From UBA1479 sp963972065 (GTDB lineage Bacteria > Pseudomonadota > Alphaproteobacteria > Rhodospirillales > Casp-alpha2), in assembly GCA_963972065.1 (NCBI GenBank), contig CAXAVJ010000135.1, positions 1 through 6,514 of the forward strand: DNA of 6,514 nucleotides, written 5' to 3'. The notes beneath the pieces were generated by a model that ran no database searches, was not told where the DNA came from, and worked only from the letters and a program-made list of their open reading frames with translations. Below are positions 1 through 5,899 of this stretch, piece after piece. The first letter of the stretch is position 1. Every line of letters begins with the position of its first letter. The translations under genes were made by a program, and so were the position numbers.

Positions 1-345
1 CTGAATCTGACCCGCCGATATCTCGAAGAACGCGGCACCCATCCAGTGCAGCGTTTTTCCCGTGGCCGGCACCCCGAAGAAGTCATCCTGATGGACGCCT
101 TCGAAGTACATCTGGGCGGCAACGCGCCCGTCCGCCACGATCATGTCGCGGATGGTGCAGGTGTAGCCGCCGAGCGCCTTGTGAACGCCTTTGTTGTAAT
201 CGATGAAGCCCTCGACGCCCTGACGTTCATCGTCGAGGGAGCCGCGGAATCTAAAGTCCTTGGCGATGATGCGCCGCGCCTGGCCGTAATCCCGGCGGTT
301 CCACACATCCGCATAGAAACTTTCGACGATTTCCGTCGGTGTCAT
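1..345 (-). CDS. SnoaL-like / ester cyclase family protein (NTF2 fold), 3' end cut off by the window
   Basis: A minus-strand frame stays open from an ATG at 345-343 to the left edge, giving the first 115 residues; there is no stop, so the C-terminus is missing. The protein begins MTPTEIVESFYADVWNRRDY, the usual first helix of SnoaL-like NTF2-fold proteins. It continues with a G-V-E-G-F turn near residue 45 and a stretch in the second half (G-V-H-Q-D-D-F-F-G-V-P-A-T-G-K) matching the 'GTHQGxFxGxPPTGK' signature of ester-cyclase-annotated members. Complete members are usually 130-150 residues, so only a short tail is lost. A GGAGAGA ribosome binding site lies 6 bases upstream of the ATG. The family includes polyketide cyclases but most bacterial members have no known reaction, so no substrate is assigned. 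The gene starts only about 33 bases beyond the rpsD terminator T-tract and no promoter is obvious between them. Confidence 0.85.
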   Translation of the reverse strand, partial: MTPTEIVESFYADVWNRRDYGQARRIIAKDFRFRGSLDDERQGVEGFIDYNKGVHKALGGYTCTIRDMIVADGRVAAQMYFEGVHQDDFFGVPATGKTLHWMGAAFFEISAGQIQ

Positions 346-377
346 GGCTGATCTCTCCGTCCCGTTCCCCGGACAAC

Positions 378-407
378 AAAAAAGGGGCACCCGATGGTGC
401 CCCTTTT
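378..407 (-). terminator. Rho-independent terminator of rpsD
   Basis: There is a perfect 12-bp inverted repeat (arms 380-391 and 396-407, AAAAGGGGCACC / GGTGCCCCTTTT) with a 4-base loop. Read on the minus strand, the stem ends in six consecutive T residues (complement of 378-383) followed by GTTGTC, the classic intrinsic terminator layout. It starts 38 bases after the rpsD stop codon and so ends the rpsD transcript. Read on the plus strand the stem ends in TTTT and then CCGG, so termination in that direction would be weaker. Confidence 0.92.
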
Positions 408-409
408 CC

Positions 410-429
410 GGCGCGGAGAAAACCGCGCC
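410..429 (-). other. Second GC hairpin between the rpsD stop and its terminator
   Basis: The arms GGCGCGG (410-416) and CCGCGCC (423-429) form a perfect 7-bp stem with a 6-base loop. It sits 15 bases after the rpsD stop and 2 bases before the terminator stem, so the transcript would carry two hairpins in tandem. It has no T-tract of its own. It may protect the 3' end or support the terminator; this role is inferred from position only. Confidence 0.6.
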
Positions 430-444
430 AATTCGTAAATTCCC

Positions 445-1059
445 TTAGCGGGAGTAGAATTCGATGACCAGGTTCGGTTCCATCTGAACCGGATAGGGAA
501 CATCGGCCAGCTTCGGCGTGCGCAGGAAGGTACCGGCCAATTTCTTGTGGTTCACTTCCATGTAGTCGGGCACGTCGCGTTCGGACGATTCGATGGCCAG
601 CAGCACCAGGGGCATTTCCCGGGACTTGTCCTTGACCTCGATAAGGTCGCCTTCGCTGACCTGGTAGGAGGAGATGTTGACCTTCTTGCCGTTCACCTTC
701 ACATGGCCGTGGTTGATGAACTGGCGGGCGGAGAACACGGTCGGCACGAATTTCATGCGATAGACGACGGCGTCCAGGCGGCGCTCCAGCAGGCCGATCA
801 GGTTTTCCGAAGTGTCACCCTTGCGGCGCGAGGCTTCGGCGTAATACTTGCGGAACTTCTTTTCCGAGATGTTGCCGTAGTAGCCCTTCAGCTTCTGTTT
901 GGCCATCAGCTGGGTGCCGAAGTCGGACGGCTTCTTGCGCCGCTGACCATGCTGGCCGGGGCCGTATTCGCGGGTGTTGACGGGGCTTTTCGGGCGACCC
1001 CAAAGGTTTTCGCCCAGGCGGCGGTTAATCTTGTACTTCGAGGCAAGACGCTTCGACAT
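445..1059 (-). CDS. rpsD: 30S ribosomal protein S4
   Basis: The product (204 residues) is a primary 16S rRNA-binding protein of the small subunit that nucleates assembly of the 30S body; in enterobacteria S4 also acts as a translational repressor. The start MSKRLASKYKINRRLGENLW and the EYGPGQHGQRRKKPSDFG stretch (31-48) are diagnostic of the S4 N-terminal domain. The S4 RNA-binding domain runs from about 93 to 155 (RRLDAVVYRMKF; ARQFINHGHVKVNGKKVNI), and the protein ends VIEFYSR. Length is normal for the family. There is no cysteine, so this is the zinc-independent form. The ATG at 1059 has an AAAGGA ribosome binding site about 10 bases upstream. The gene is monocistronic here, with its own promoter and terminator, away from the alpha ribosomal operon, as is usual in Alphaproteobacteria. 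Confidence 0.98.
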   Translation of the reverse strand: MSKRLASKYKINRRLGENLWGRPKSPVNTREYGPGQHGQRRKKPSDFGTQLMAKQKLKGYYGNISEKKFRKYYAEASRRKGDTSENLIGLLERRLDAVVYRMKFVPTVFSARQFINHGHVKVNGKKVNISSYQVSEGDLIEVKDKSREMPLVLLAIESSERDVPDYMEVNHKKLAGTFLRTPKLADVPYPVQMEPNLVIEFYSR

Positions 1060-1391
1060 GACTTATCAGTCCTTTTTGCTTTGCCGGCGGCCGGTTTTTA
1101 TCGCCGCGGCGGTCTACGTTGTCCCGGTAGGCCTTGATCCCTCCCTGGCCCTTATGGACTTCAGGAGGGGGCGGGATGGGCCCGATATGCAGCGACATCC
1201 ACGTTCCCGGAAAGGAAGCGCGGGAGTATAGGCATTACGCCCCCTTTGTCAACGCATGCGGCGGATTTCCGCGCCCCGGGCCGGTTTTCCCCCGGCGGGC
1301 GGTTGCGGGCTGCGGTCCGGTCCTCTACCCTGGCCGGGATCACGGCATATCTAAAGGTTTTGACCGCGGAAACAGACCGTACGGATCGGTA
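1060..1391. other. Divergent intergenic region: rpsD leader and promoter, ABC-operon 5' region
   Basis: This 332-base gene-free stretch separates rpsD from the divergent ABC operon. From the rpsD side it holds a predicted leader of about 159 nt (1060-1218) and the rpsD promoter (1225-1252). The leader could form a 6-bp stem (CCCTCC 1139-1144 / GGAGGG 1164-1169) and contains the self-complementary CGCCGCGGCG (1102-1111). Beyond the promoter are two GC inverted repeats (1261-1272, and 1273-1300 with a bulge). On the ABC side is the 8-bp palindrome CCGTACGG (1377-1384). I find no tRNA, no small gene with a good ribosome binding site, and no convincing plus-strand promoter. The plus reading frame is open from 1134, but the translation there (rich in G, P and R, with no family resemblance) looks non-coding. 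Confidence 0.7.
1225..1252 (-). promoter_or_regulatory. Sigma-70-type promoter for rpsD
   Basis: On the minus strand a perfect -35 box TTGACA (1252-1247) and a -10 box TATACT (1230-1225) are separated by 16 bases. Transcription would begin near 1217-1219 and run leftward into rpsD, giving a leader of about 159 nt. The match to consensus fits the high expression expected of a ribosomal protein gene. The start site is inferred. Confidence 0.85.
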
Positions 1392-1403
1392 TTGAATATT
1401 CAA
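1392..1403. promoter_or_regulatory. Perfect 12-bp palindrome at the ATPase start codon, possible operator
   Basis: TTGAATATTCAA is identical on both strands and AT-rich within otherwise GC-rich DNA. Its first three bases are the TTG proposed as the start of the ATPase gene. A symmetric AT-rich site at this place could be bound by a dimeric regulator of the ABC operon, but no regulator gene is present in the window and a chance palindrome cannot be excluded. Confidence 0.3.
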
Positions 1404-2540
1404 CGCAGCAGCGAACCAACAGGAACAGACGCCCCCGCCACCGGCGGCACGGGCGCCAGTGTTCGCTTTGAGAATGTTCAGAAGAGTTATGACGGCGAAA
1501 CCCTGGTCATCAAGGACCTGAACCTGGACATCGCCCGGGGCGAATTCCTGACCATGCTGGGACCGTCGGGATCGGGCAAGACGACCTCCCTGATGATGCT
1601 GGCCGGGTTCGAGCCGGCGACCCACGGCGAAATCTACCTGAACGACCAGCCCATCAACGCCGTGCCGCCCCACAAGCGGGGCATTGGCATGGTGTTTCAG
1701 AACTATGCCCTGTTTCCGCATATGACCGTGGCGGAAAACCTGGCCTTTCCCTTAAGCGTGCGCAACATGCCCAAGGCCGAGATCGCGGCCAAGGTCGCCC
1801 GCGCGCTGGAAATGGTCGAACTGCCCGATTTCGGCAACCGCCGCCCGGCGCAACTGTCCGGCGGTCAGCAGCAACGCGTGGCCGTCGCCCGCGCCCTGGT
1901 GTTCGAGCCGGACCTGATCCTGATGGACGAGCCCCTGGGGGCCTTGGACAAGCAATTGCGCGAGCAAATGCAGTACGAAATCAAGCACATCCACGACAAC
2001 TTGGGCGTCACCGTTGTTTATGTCACCCACGACCAGGCCGAGGCCCTGACCATGGCCGACCGCATCTGCGTGTTCGACCAGGGCGTGGTGCAACAGTTGT
2101 CGACACCGGACGAGCTTTATGAAAAGCCCGCCAATTCCTTCGTCGCCCAGTTCATCGGTGAGAACAACCGCCTGTCCGGGCGCTTAACGGACATCCAAGG
2201 CGGTGAATGCCGTGTCGATCTGGATGGCGGCGGCAGTGTCACGGCCCTGGCCGTCAATGTCGGCAGCGTGGGAGAAAGAGCAACCTTATCGATCCGCCCG
2301 GAACGGGTGGCGCTGGTCGCGCCCGGGGACGACAGCTTGCCCAACCGACTGACCGGCCGCGCCGAGGAACTGATCTATCTCGGCGACCATATCCGCGTGC
2401 GCATGACCGTGGCCGGCAACAATGCCTTCGTGGTCAAGCTGCGTAACGACGGAGAACGCCCATCGGTCAAGATGGGGGATACCGTCACCGTCGGCTGGCA
2501 GGCCGCCGACTGCCGCGCGCTCGATCCCATCGACATTTGA
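1392..2540 (+). CDS. ABC transporter ATP-binding protein, PotA/MalK-like (polyamine/opine/phosphonate class)
   Basis: This is the ATPase subunit that drives the importer encoded by the next three genes; it acts as a dimer on the cytoplasmic face of the membrane. From a TTG start it has 382 residues, typical for PotA-like proteins. Visible motifs are Walker A GPSGSGKT (57-64), the Q-loop in FQNYALFPH (Q103), the signature LSGGQQQR (155-162), Walker B LILMDEP (175-181), the D-loop LGALD (182-186) and the switch histidine H213. A C-terminal TOBE-type regulatory region follows from about 255 to 375, including LSIRPERVAL (299-308). All catalytic motifs are intact. The start is uncertain: no ATG lies near the conserved region, and TTG 1392 is the only standard initiator in frame between 1177 and the conserved N-terminus, with a weak GGA six bases upstream. 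The family is clear; the substrate is not. Confidence 0.93.
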   Translation: MNIQRSSEPTGTDAPATGGTGASVRFENVQKSYDGETLVIKDLNLDIARGEFLTMLGPSGSGKTTSLMMLAGFEPATHGEIYLNDQPINAVPPHKRGIGMVFQNYALFPHMTVAENLAFPLSVRNMPKAEIAAKVARALEMVELPDFGNRRPAQLSGGQQQRVAVARALVFEPDLILMDEPLGALDKQLREQMQYEIKHIHDNLGVTVVYVTHDQAEALTMADRICVFDQGVVQQLSTPDELYEKPANSFVAQFIGENNRLSGRLTDIQGGECRVDLDGGGSVTALAVNVGSVGERATLSIRPERVALVAPGDDSLPNRLTGRAEELIYLGDHIRVRMTVAGNNAFVVKLRNDGERPSVKMGDTVTVGWQAADCRALDPIDI

Positions 2541-2561
2541 AACGAATGACTTAACGGATGC

Positions 2562-2567
2562 AGGAGA
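2562..2567 (+). promoter_or_regulatory. Ribosome binding site that fixes the start of the solute-binding protein
   Basis: AGGAGA lies 8 bases before the ATG at 2576. An upstream in-frame ATG at 2558 would put this site inside the coding region and has no comparable site of its own. The shorter start also gives a normal signal peptide. Confidence 0.8.
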
Positions 2568-2575
2568 AGACCAAG

Positions 2576-3667
2576 ATGACCGCCTTCAAACCAATTGCCG
2601 CCGTTGCCCTTGCCGCGGGACTGGTGCTGGCCGGCCAGCCCGCAACCGCCGGGGAAATCACCGTCGTTTCCTGGGGGGGCGCCTATACAAAAAGCCAGGT
2701 CGAGGCCTATCACAAGCCCTGGATGGCCCAGACCGGGCACAAGATCAAATCCGTCGACGCCCCCAACCCGGCCGCCCCCATCAAGGCGCAGGTCAAGGCG
2801 GGTAACGTGTCCATCGACGTGGCCGACGTGGAATATTCCGACGCCGTGCGCTACTGCGACGAAGGGTTGCTGGAAACCATCGACCCCGCGGTGTTGCCGC
2901 CGGCCCCCGACGGCACGCCCGCGACCGAGGACTTCATCGACGGGGCCCTGACCGACTGCGCCGTCGCCAACATCGTGTGGTCGACCGTGTTCGCCTACGA
3001 CGCGGCCAAGTTCAAAGGGGCCGAGCCCAAGACCATCGCCGACCTGTTCGACGTCAAGAAATTCCCCGGCAAGCGGGGCCTGCGCAAGGGGGCCAAGCCG
3101 AACCTGGAAATGGCGCTGATGGCCGACGGCGTGCCGGCGGGCGAAGTCTATAAGATGCTGACCACGGACGAAGGCGTCGCCCGTGCCTTTAAGAAACTGG
3201 ACACCATCAAGAAACACGTCGTGTGGTGGGAAGCGGGCGCCCAGCCGCCGCAACTGCTGGCCGACGGCGAGGTTTCCATGACCACCGCCTACAACGGCCG
3301 CATCTTCAACGCCGCCATCGGCGAGGACAAACCCTTCAAGATCGTATGGGACGGCCAGGTGTTGGATTTCGACCTGTTCGTCATCCCCAAGGGGGCCCCC
3401 AACAAGGACCTGGCCATGGAATTCATCAAGTTCGCCACGGACACCCAGCGCCTGGCCGATCAAGCCAAATACATCGCCTACGGCCCGGCGCGGAAATCGT
3501 CGGGCAAGCTGGTCGGCCTGTACCAGGACGGCAAGACCCAGATGGCCCCGCATATGCCGACGGCGGCAGCCAACATGGGCAACGCGCTGGTCAACAATTT
3601 TGAATTCTGGGCTGACCGGGATTCAGAACTGAACGAACGTTTCAACGCCTGGATCGCGTCCAACTAG
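2576..3667 (+). CDS. ABC transporter periplasmic solute-binding protein, PotD/PotF-like superfamily
   Basis: This 363-residue secreted receptor delivers the solute to the permease pair encoded downstream. Residues 1-25 form a signal peptide: K5, a hydrophobic core (7-20), and an A-T-A cleavage site at 23-25, with the mature protein beginning GEITVVSWGGAY. That beginning is typical of extracellular solute-binding proteins of the spermidine/putrescine and opine families. The second lobe includes the NIVWSTVFAYD strand (132-142), VVWWEAG (215-221), TAYNGRIF (237-244) and DFDLFVIPKGAPN (264-276). C94 and C128 are the only cysteines in the mature protein and could form a disulfide. The tryptophan-rich ligand-contact segment I would expect in true PotD/PotF proteins is not obvious, so 'polyamine' is only a family-level label; opine, amine or other small organic solutes are possible. 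The gene begins 35 bases after the ATPase stop, in the same operon. Confidence 0.93.
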   Translation: MTAFKPIAAVALAAGLVLAGQPATAGEITVVSWGGAYTKSQVEAYHKPWMAQTGHKIKSVDAPNPAAPIKAQVKAGNVSIDVADVEYSDAVRYCDEGLLETIDPAVLPPAPDGTPATEDFIDGALTDCAVANIVWSTVFAYDAAKFKGAEPKTIADLFDVKKFPGKRGLRKGAKPNLEMALMADGVPAGEVYKMLTTDEGVARAFKKLDTIKKHVVWWEAGAQPPQLLADGEVSMTTAYNGRIFNAAIGEDKPFKIVWDGQVLDFDLFVIPKGAPNKDLAMEFIKFATDTQRLADQAKYIAYGPARKSSGKLVGLYQDGKTQMAPHMPTAAANMGNALVNNFEFWADRDSELNERFNAWIASN

Positions 3668-3689
3668 GCGCCGAGGGCTGGAACAGGGG

Positions 3690-4967
3690 ATGCCGACGGC
3701 AACCGACACCGTGGCGGCGGGCGACCTTGGCCCGCTGACCACCGGCGACGGCACGCCGCTGAAGACCGCCCTGGCGCGGGCGACACGGCGCGCGCGCCTG
3801 AAGGCCTTGTTCCTGGTCGCGCCCCTGCTGCTGTTCGTGATCGTGACCTTCGCCGTGCCGATCGGCCAGATGCTCTATCTCAGCATCTACAACCCCGTGT
3901 TTTCCGACAACATGCCGCGCCTGTCGTCCTGGTTGCGCGCCCACGACGTTGCAGAGGTACCGGGGGAAGACGCCTTCAAGGCCCTGGTCCTCGACCTGAC
4001 GGAGGCGCGCGCCAACCGCACCCATGCCCAGGTCGGCACCCGCATCAATTACGAACGCTCGGGCGCGACCAGCCTGTTCAAGTCGACCGCGCGCAAGATC
4101 AAGAGGATCAAGGGCCCGCCCTACAAGGACCAGCTGCTCGCCCTCGACGCCGAATGGGGCGAATTGCACCTATGGACCGTGATGGCCCGCGCCGCCGCGC
4201 CGCATACCGCCGCCTTCTACGCCCAGGCCTTGGACCTTTCCTATGACGCCGAAGGCGATATCGTCCGCGCGCCCGAAAACCGGCGCATCTATGGCCACCT
4301 GTTTCTGCGCACCCTGCTCCTGTCGGCCCTGGTCGCCGGGCTCTGCCTGATCCTGGGTTATCCGGCGGCGCATCTTTTGGCCAGCCTGCCGCTCAAGTAT
4401 TCCAACCTGCTGATGGTCCTGGTGCTGCTGCCGTTCTGGACGTCTCTGCTGGTGCGCACGACATCCTGGATCACCCTGCTGCAAAGCCAGGGAGTGCTGA
4501 ACGACATGCTGGTCTCGGTCGGCATCCTGGCCGACGACGGACGATTACAGCTCATGTACAACCAGTGGGGTACGGTCATCGCCATGACCCATATCATGCT
4601 GCCGTTCATGATCCTGCCGCTCTATTCGGTGATGAAGACCGTGCCCAAGGACTTCGTGCGCGCCGCGCGGTCGCTGGGCGCCGGGCCGGTGACGGCGTTT
4701 CTGCGCGTTTACCTGCCGCAGACCGTGCCCGGGATCGGCGCCGGGGTGCTGTTGGTGTTCATCATCAGTGTCGGCTACTACATCACGCCGGCCCTGGTCG
4801 GCGGCTCGTCCGGACAGCTGATTTCCAATCAGATCGCCTTCCATATGCTGCAAAGCCTCAACTGGGGTTTGGCGGCGGCGCTGGGGGCACTTCTGCTCGG
4901 CGGGGTGATTTTGCTGTACTGGCTGTACGACCGGCTGGTCGGCGTCGACAACATGAAACTGGGGTAG
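3690..4967 (+). CDS. ABC transporter permease 1, PotB-like, with a long extracytoplasmic insert
   Basis: This inner-membrane channel subunit (425 residues) pairs with the permease encoded immediately downstream. Predicted helices lie at about 38-64, 205-231, 238-264, 291-316, 347-371 and 390-412. The cytoplasmic EAA loop that docks the ATPase is at about 320-343 (VRAARSLGAGP, then FLRVYLP), with R324 in place of the usual glutamate. PotB proteins are typically near 280-300 residues; the extra length is mostly an insert of about 135 residues (66-199) between helices 1 and 2, which topology places in the periplasm. It is hydrophilic, with a basic patch KSTARKIKRIKG (131-142). The start at ATG 3690 is probable but its AGGGG is directly adjacent, and a second GAGGG lies 12 bases upstream. 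It begins 22 bases after the binding-protein stop. Confidence 0.92.
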   Translation: MPTATDTVAAGDLGPLTTGDGTPLKTALARATRRARLKALFLVAPLLLFVIVTFAVPIGQMLYLSIYNPVFSDNMPRLSSWLRAHDVAEVPGEDAFKALVLDLTEARANRTHAQVGTRINYERSGATSLFKSTARKIKRIKGPPYKDQLLALDAEWGELHLWTVMARAAAPHTAAFYAQALDLSYDAEGDIVRAPENRRIYGHLFLRTLLLSALVAGLCLILGYPAAHLLASLPLKYSNLLMVLVLLPFWTSLLVRTTSWITLLQSQGVLNDMLVSVGILADDGRLQLMYNQWGTVIAMTHIMLPFMILPLYSVMKTVPKDFVRAARSLGAGPVTAFLRVYLPQTVPGIGAGVLLVFIISVGYYITPALVGGSSGQLISNQIAFHMLQSLNWGLAAALGALLLGGVILLYWLYDRLVGVDNMKLG

Positions 4968-4976
4968 GTCCAGAAG

Positions 4977-5885
4977 ATGTCCATGCCTGCGCACGCAACG
5001 ACGTTCGAACGCATCTGGCGCCGCCTGTATCTGGCGTTCTGCGCCGGGGTGTTCCTGTTCCTGATCGCCCCCATCATCGTCATCGTGCCGTTGTCGTTCA
5101 ATGCCGAGCCCTATTTCACCTTCACCCGCGACATGCTGGCGCTCGACCCCGACGGCTTTTCCCTGCGTTGGTACGACCGGCTTTTGACCTACGGCATGAC
5201 CGCGCCCGACGCGCTGCGCGACGGGGCCTGGTGGGCGGATGCCTGGGCCAATTCGCAATGGATCCACGCGGCCAAGAATTCATTCACCATCGGCATCTCC
5301 TCGACCCTGATCGCGACGGGCCTGGGCACCCTGGCCGCCCTCGGCCTGTCGCGCCCGGAAATGCCGTTCCGCCGCGCCATCATGGCGCTGCTGATCTCGC
5401 CGATGATCGTGCCCATGATCATATCGGCGACGGGGCTGTTCTTCTTCTATTCAAAGGCCGGGCTGGCCCATACCTATGTCGGCATCGTGCTGGCCCATGC
5501 CATGCTGGGCATTCCGTTCGTCATCATCACCGTGACGGCGACGCTCGCCGGTTTCGACCGCTCGCTGATCCATGCGGCGGCCAGCCTGGGGGCGTCGCCC
5601 GTGACGACCTTCCGCAAGGTGATCCTGCCCTTGATTCTACCCGGGGTGATTTCGGGGGCGCTGTTCGCCTTCGTGACCTCGTTCGACGAGGTCGTGGTGG
5701 TCCTGTTCGTCGCGTCTTACGATCAGCAGACCATCCCGCTGCAGATGTGGAACGGCATCCGCGAACAGATTTCGCCGACCATCCTGGCGGCGGCGACCAT
5801 CCTGATCCTGTTCTCGATTGCCTTGCTGACGACGCTGGAACTGCTGCGCCGGCGCACGGAACGCCTGCGCGGGCTGGCCGGCTAG
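4977..5885 (+). CDS. ABC transporter permease 2, PotC-like
   Basis: This is the second channel subunit (302 residues) of the importer. Predicted helices lie at about 17-41, 103-125, 134-159, 164-190, 221-246 and 267-289. The EAA cytoplasmic loop is at about 196-218 (IHAAASLGASP, then FRKVILP), with H199 where glutamate is usual. Between helices 1 and 2 is FTRDMLALDPDGFSLRWYDR, the expected PotC-like 'GFSLRWY' segment, followed by an added stretch (about 71-90, with the paired tryptophans W85-W86) before the conserved KNSF. This makes the protein slightly longer than typical PotC. It begins 9 bases after the first permease stop. ATG 4977 is favoured because GGGGTAGG lies 8 bases before it; ATG 4983, with AGAAG 6 bases upstream, is an alternative that shortens the protein by two residues. 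It is the last gene of the operon. Confidence 0.93.
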   Translation: MSMPAHATTFERIWRRLYLAFCAGVFLFLIAPIIVIVPLSFNAEPYFTFTRDMLALDPDGFSLRWYDRLLTYGMTAPDALRDGAWWADAWANSQWIHAAKNSFTIGISSTLIATGLGTLAALGLSRPEMPFRRAIMALLISPMIVPMIISATGLFFFYSKAGLAHTYVGIVLAHAMLGIPFVIITVTATLAGFDRSLIHAAASLGASPVTTFRKVILPLILPGVISGALFAFVTSFDEVVVVLFVASYDQQTIPLQMWNGIREQISPTILAAATILILFSIALLTTLELLRRRTERLRGLAG

Positions 5886-5899
5886 ACGGTCAGCCGTCT
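5884..5899. terminator. Possible bidirectional hairpin between convergent genes
   Basis: AGACGG (5884-5889) and CCGTCT (5894-5899) form a perfect 6-bp stem with a 4-base loop. The hairpin overlaps the last two bases of the permease TAG stop and holds the complement of the Na/Pi cotransporter TGA stop in its loop, so it serves the 3' ends of both transcripts. There is no proper T-tract on either side (TTCCC on the plus strand, AGCC on the minus), so intrinsic termination would be weak. Confidence 0.4.

Noticed and set aside
46..351. Plus-strand open frame antisense to the SnoaL-like gene
   Set aside because: The minus-strand frame shows SnoaL/ester-cyclase motifs and a good ribosome binding site; the plus frame shows neither.
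1083..1099. Short GC hairpin followed by TTTTT on the plus strand, terminator-like
   Set aside because: The stem is only 4 bp with a 3-base loop and no plus-strand gene reads into it; it lies in the rpsD leader.
547..1137. Plus-strand open frame antisense to rpsD
   Set aside because: rpsD is unambiguous on the minus strand; the antisense translation is a composition artefact.
1331..1347. Sigma-54-like -24/-12 element (TGGC ... GGCA) upstream of the ABC operon
   Set aside because: The GG and GC elements are one base further apart than sigma-54 promoters tolerate, and the flanking bases match poorly.
1134..1391. N-terminal extension of the ATPase to an upstream TTG or to ATG 1176
   Set aside because: It would run through the rpsD promoter and leader, the translation does not resemble any ABC ATPase N-terminus, and the resulting protein would be far longer than the family norm.
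1360..1396. TTGACC (1360-1365) as a -35 box for the ABC operon
   Set aside because: No reasonable -10 box lies 16-18 bases downstream; the nearest TATTGA is about 24 bases away.
2375..3553. Long minus-strand open frame (392 residues) opposite the binding protein
   Set aside because: It is antisense to a clearly real gene, has a G/V/H/D-rich composition typical of the mirror frame of GC-rich coding DNA, resembles no family, and spans the junction between two sense genes.
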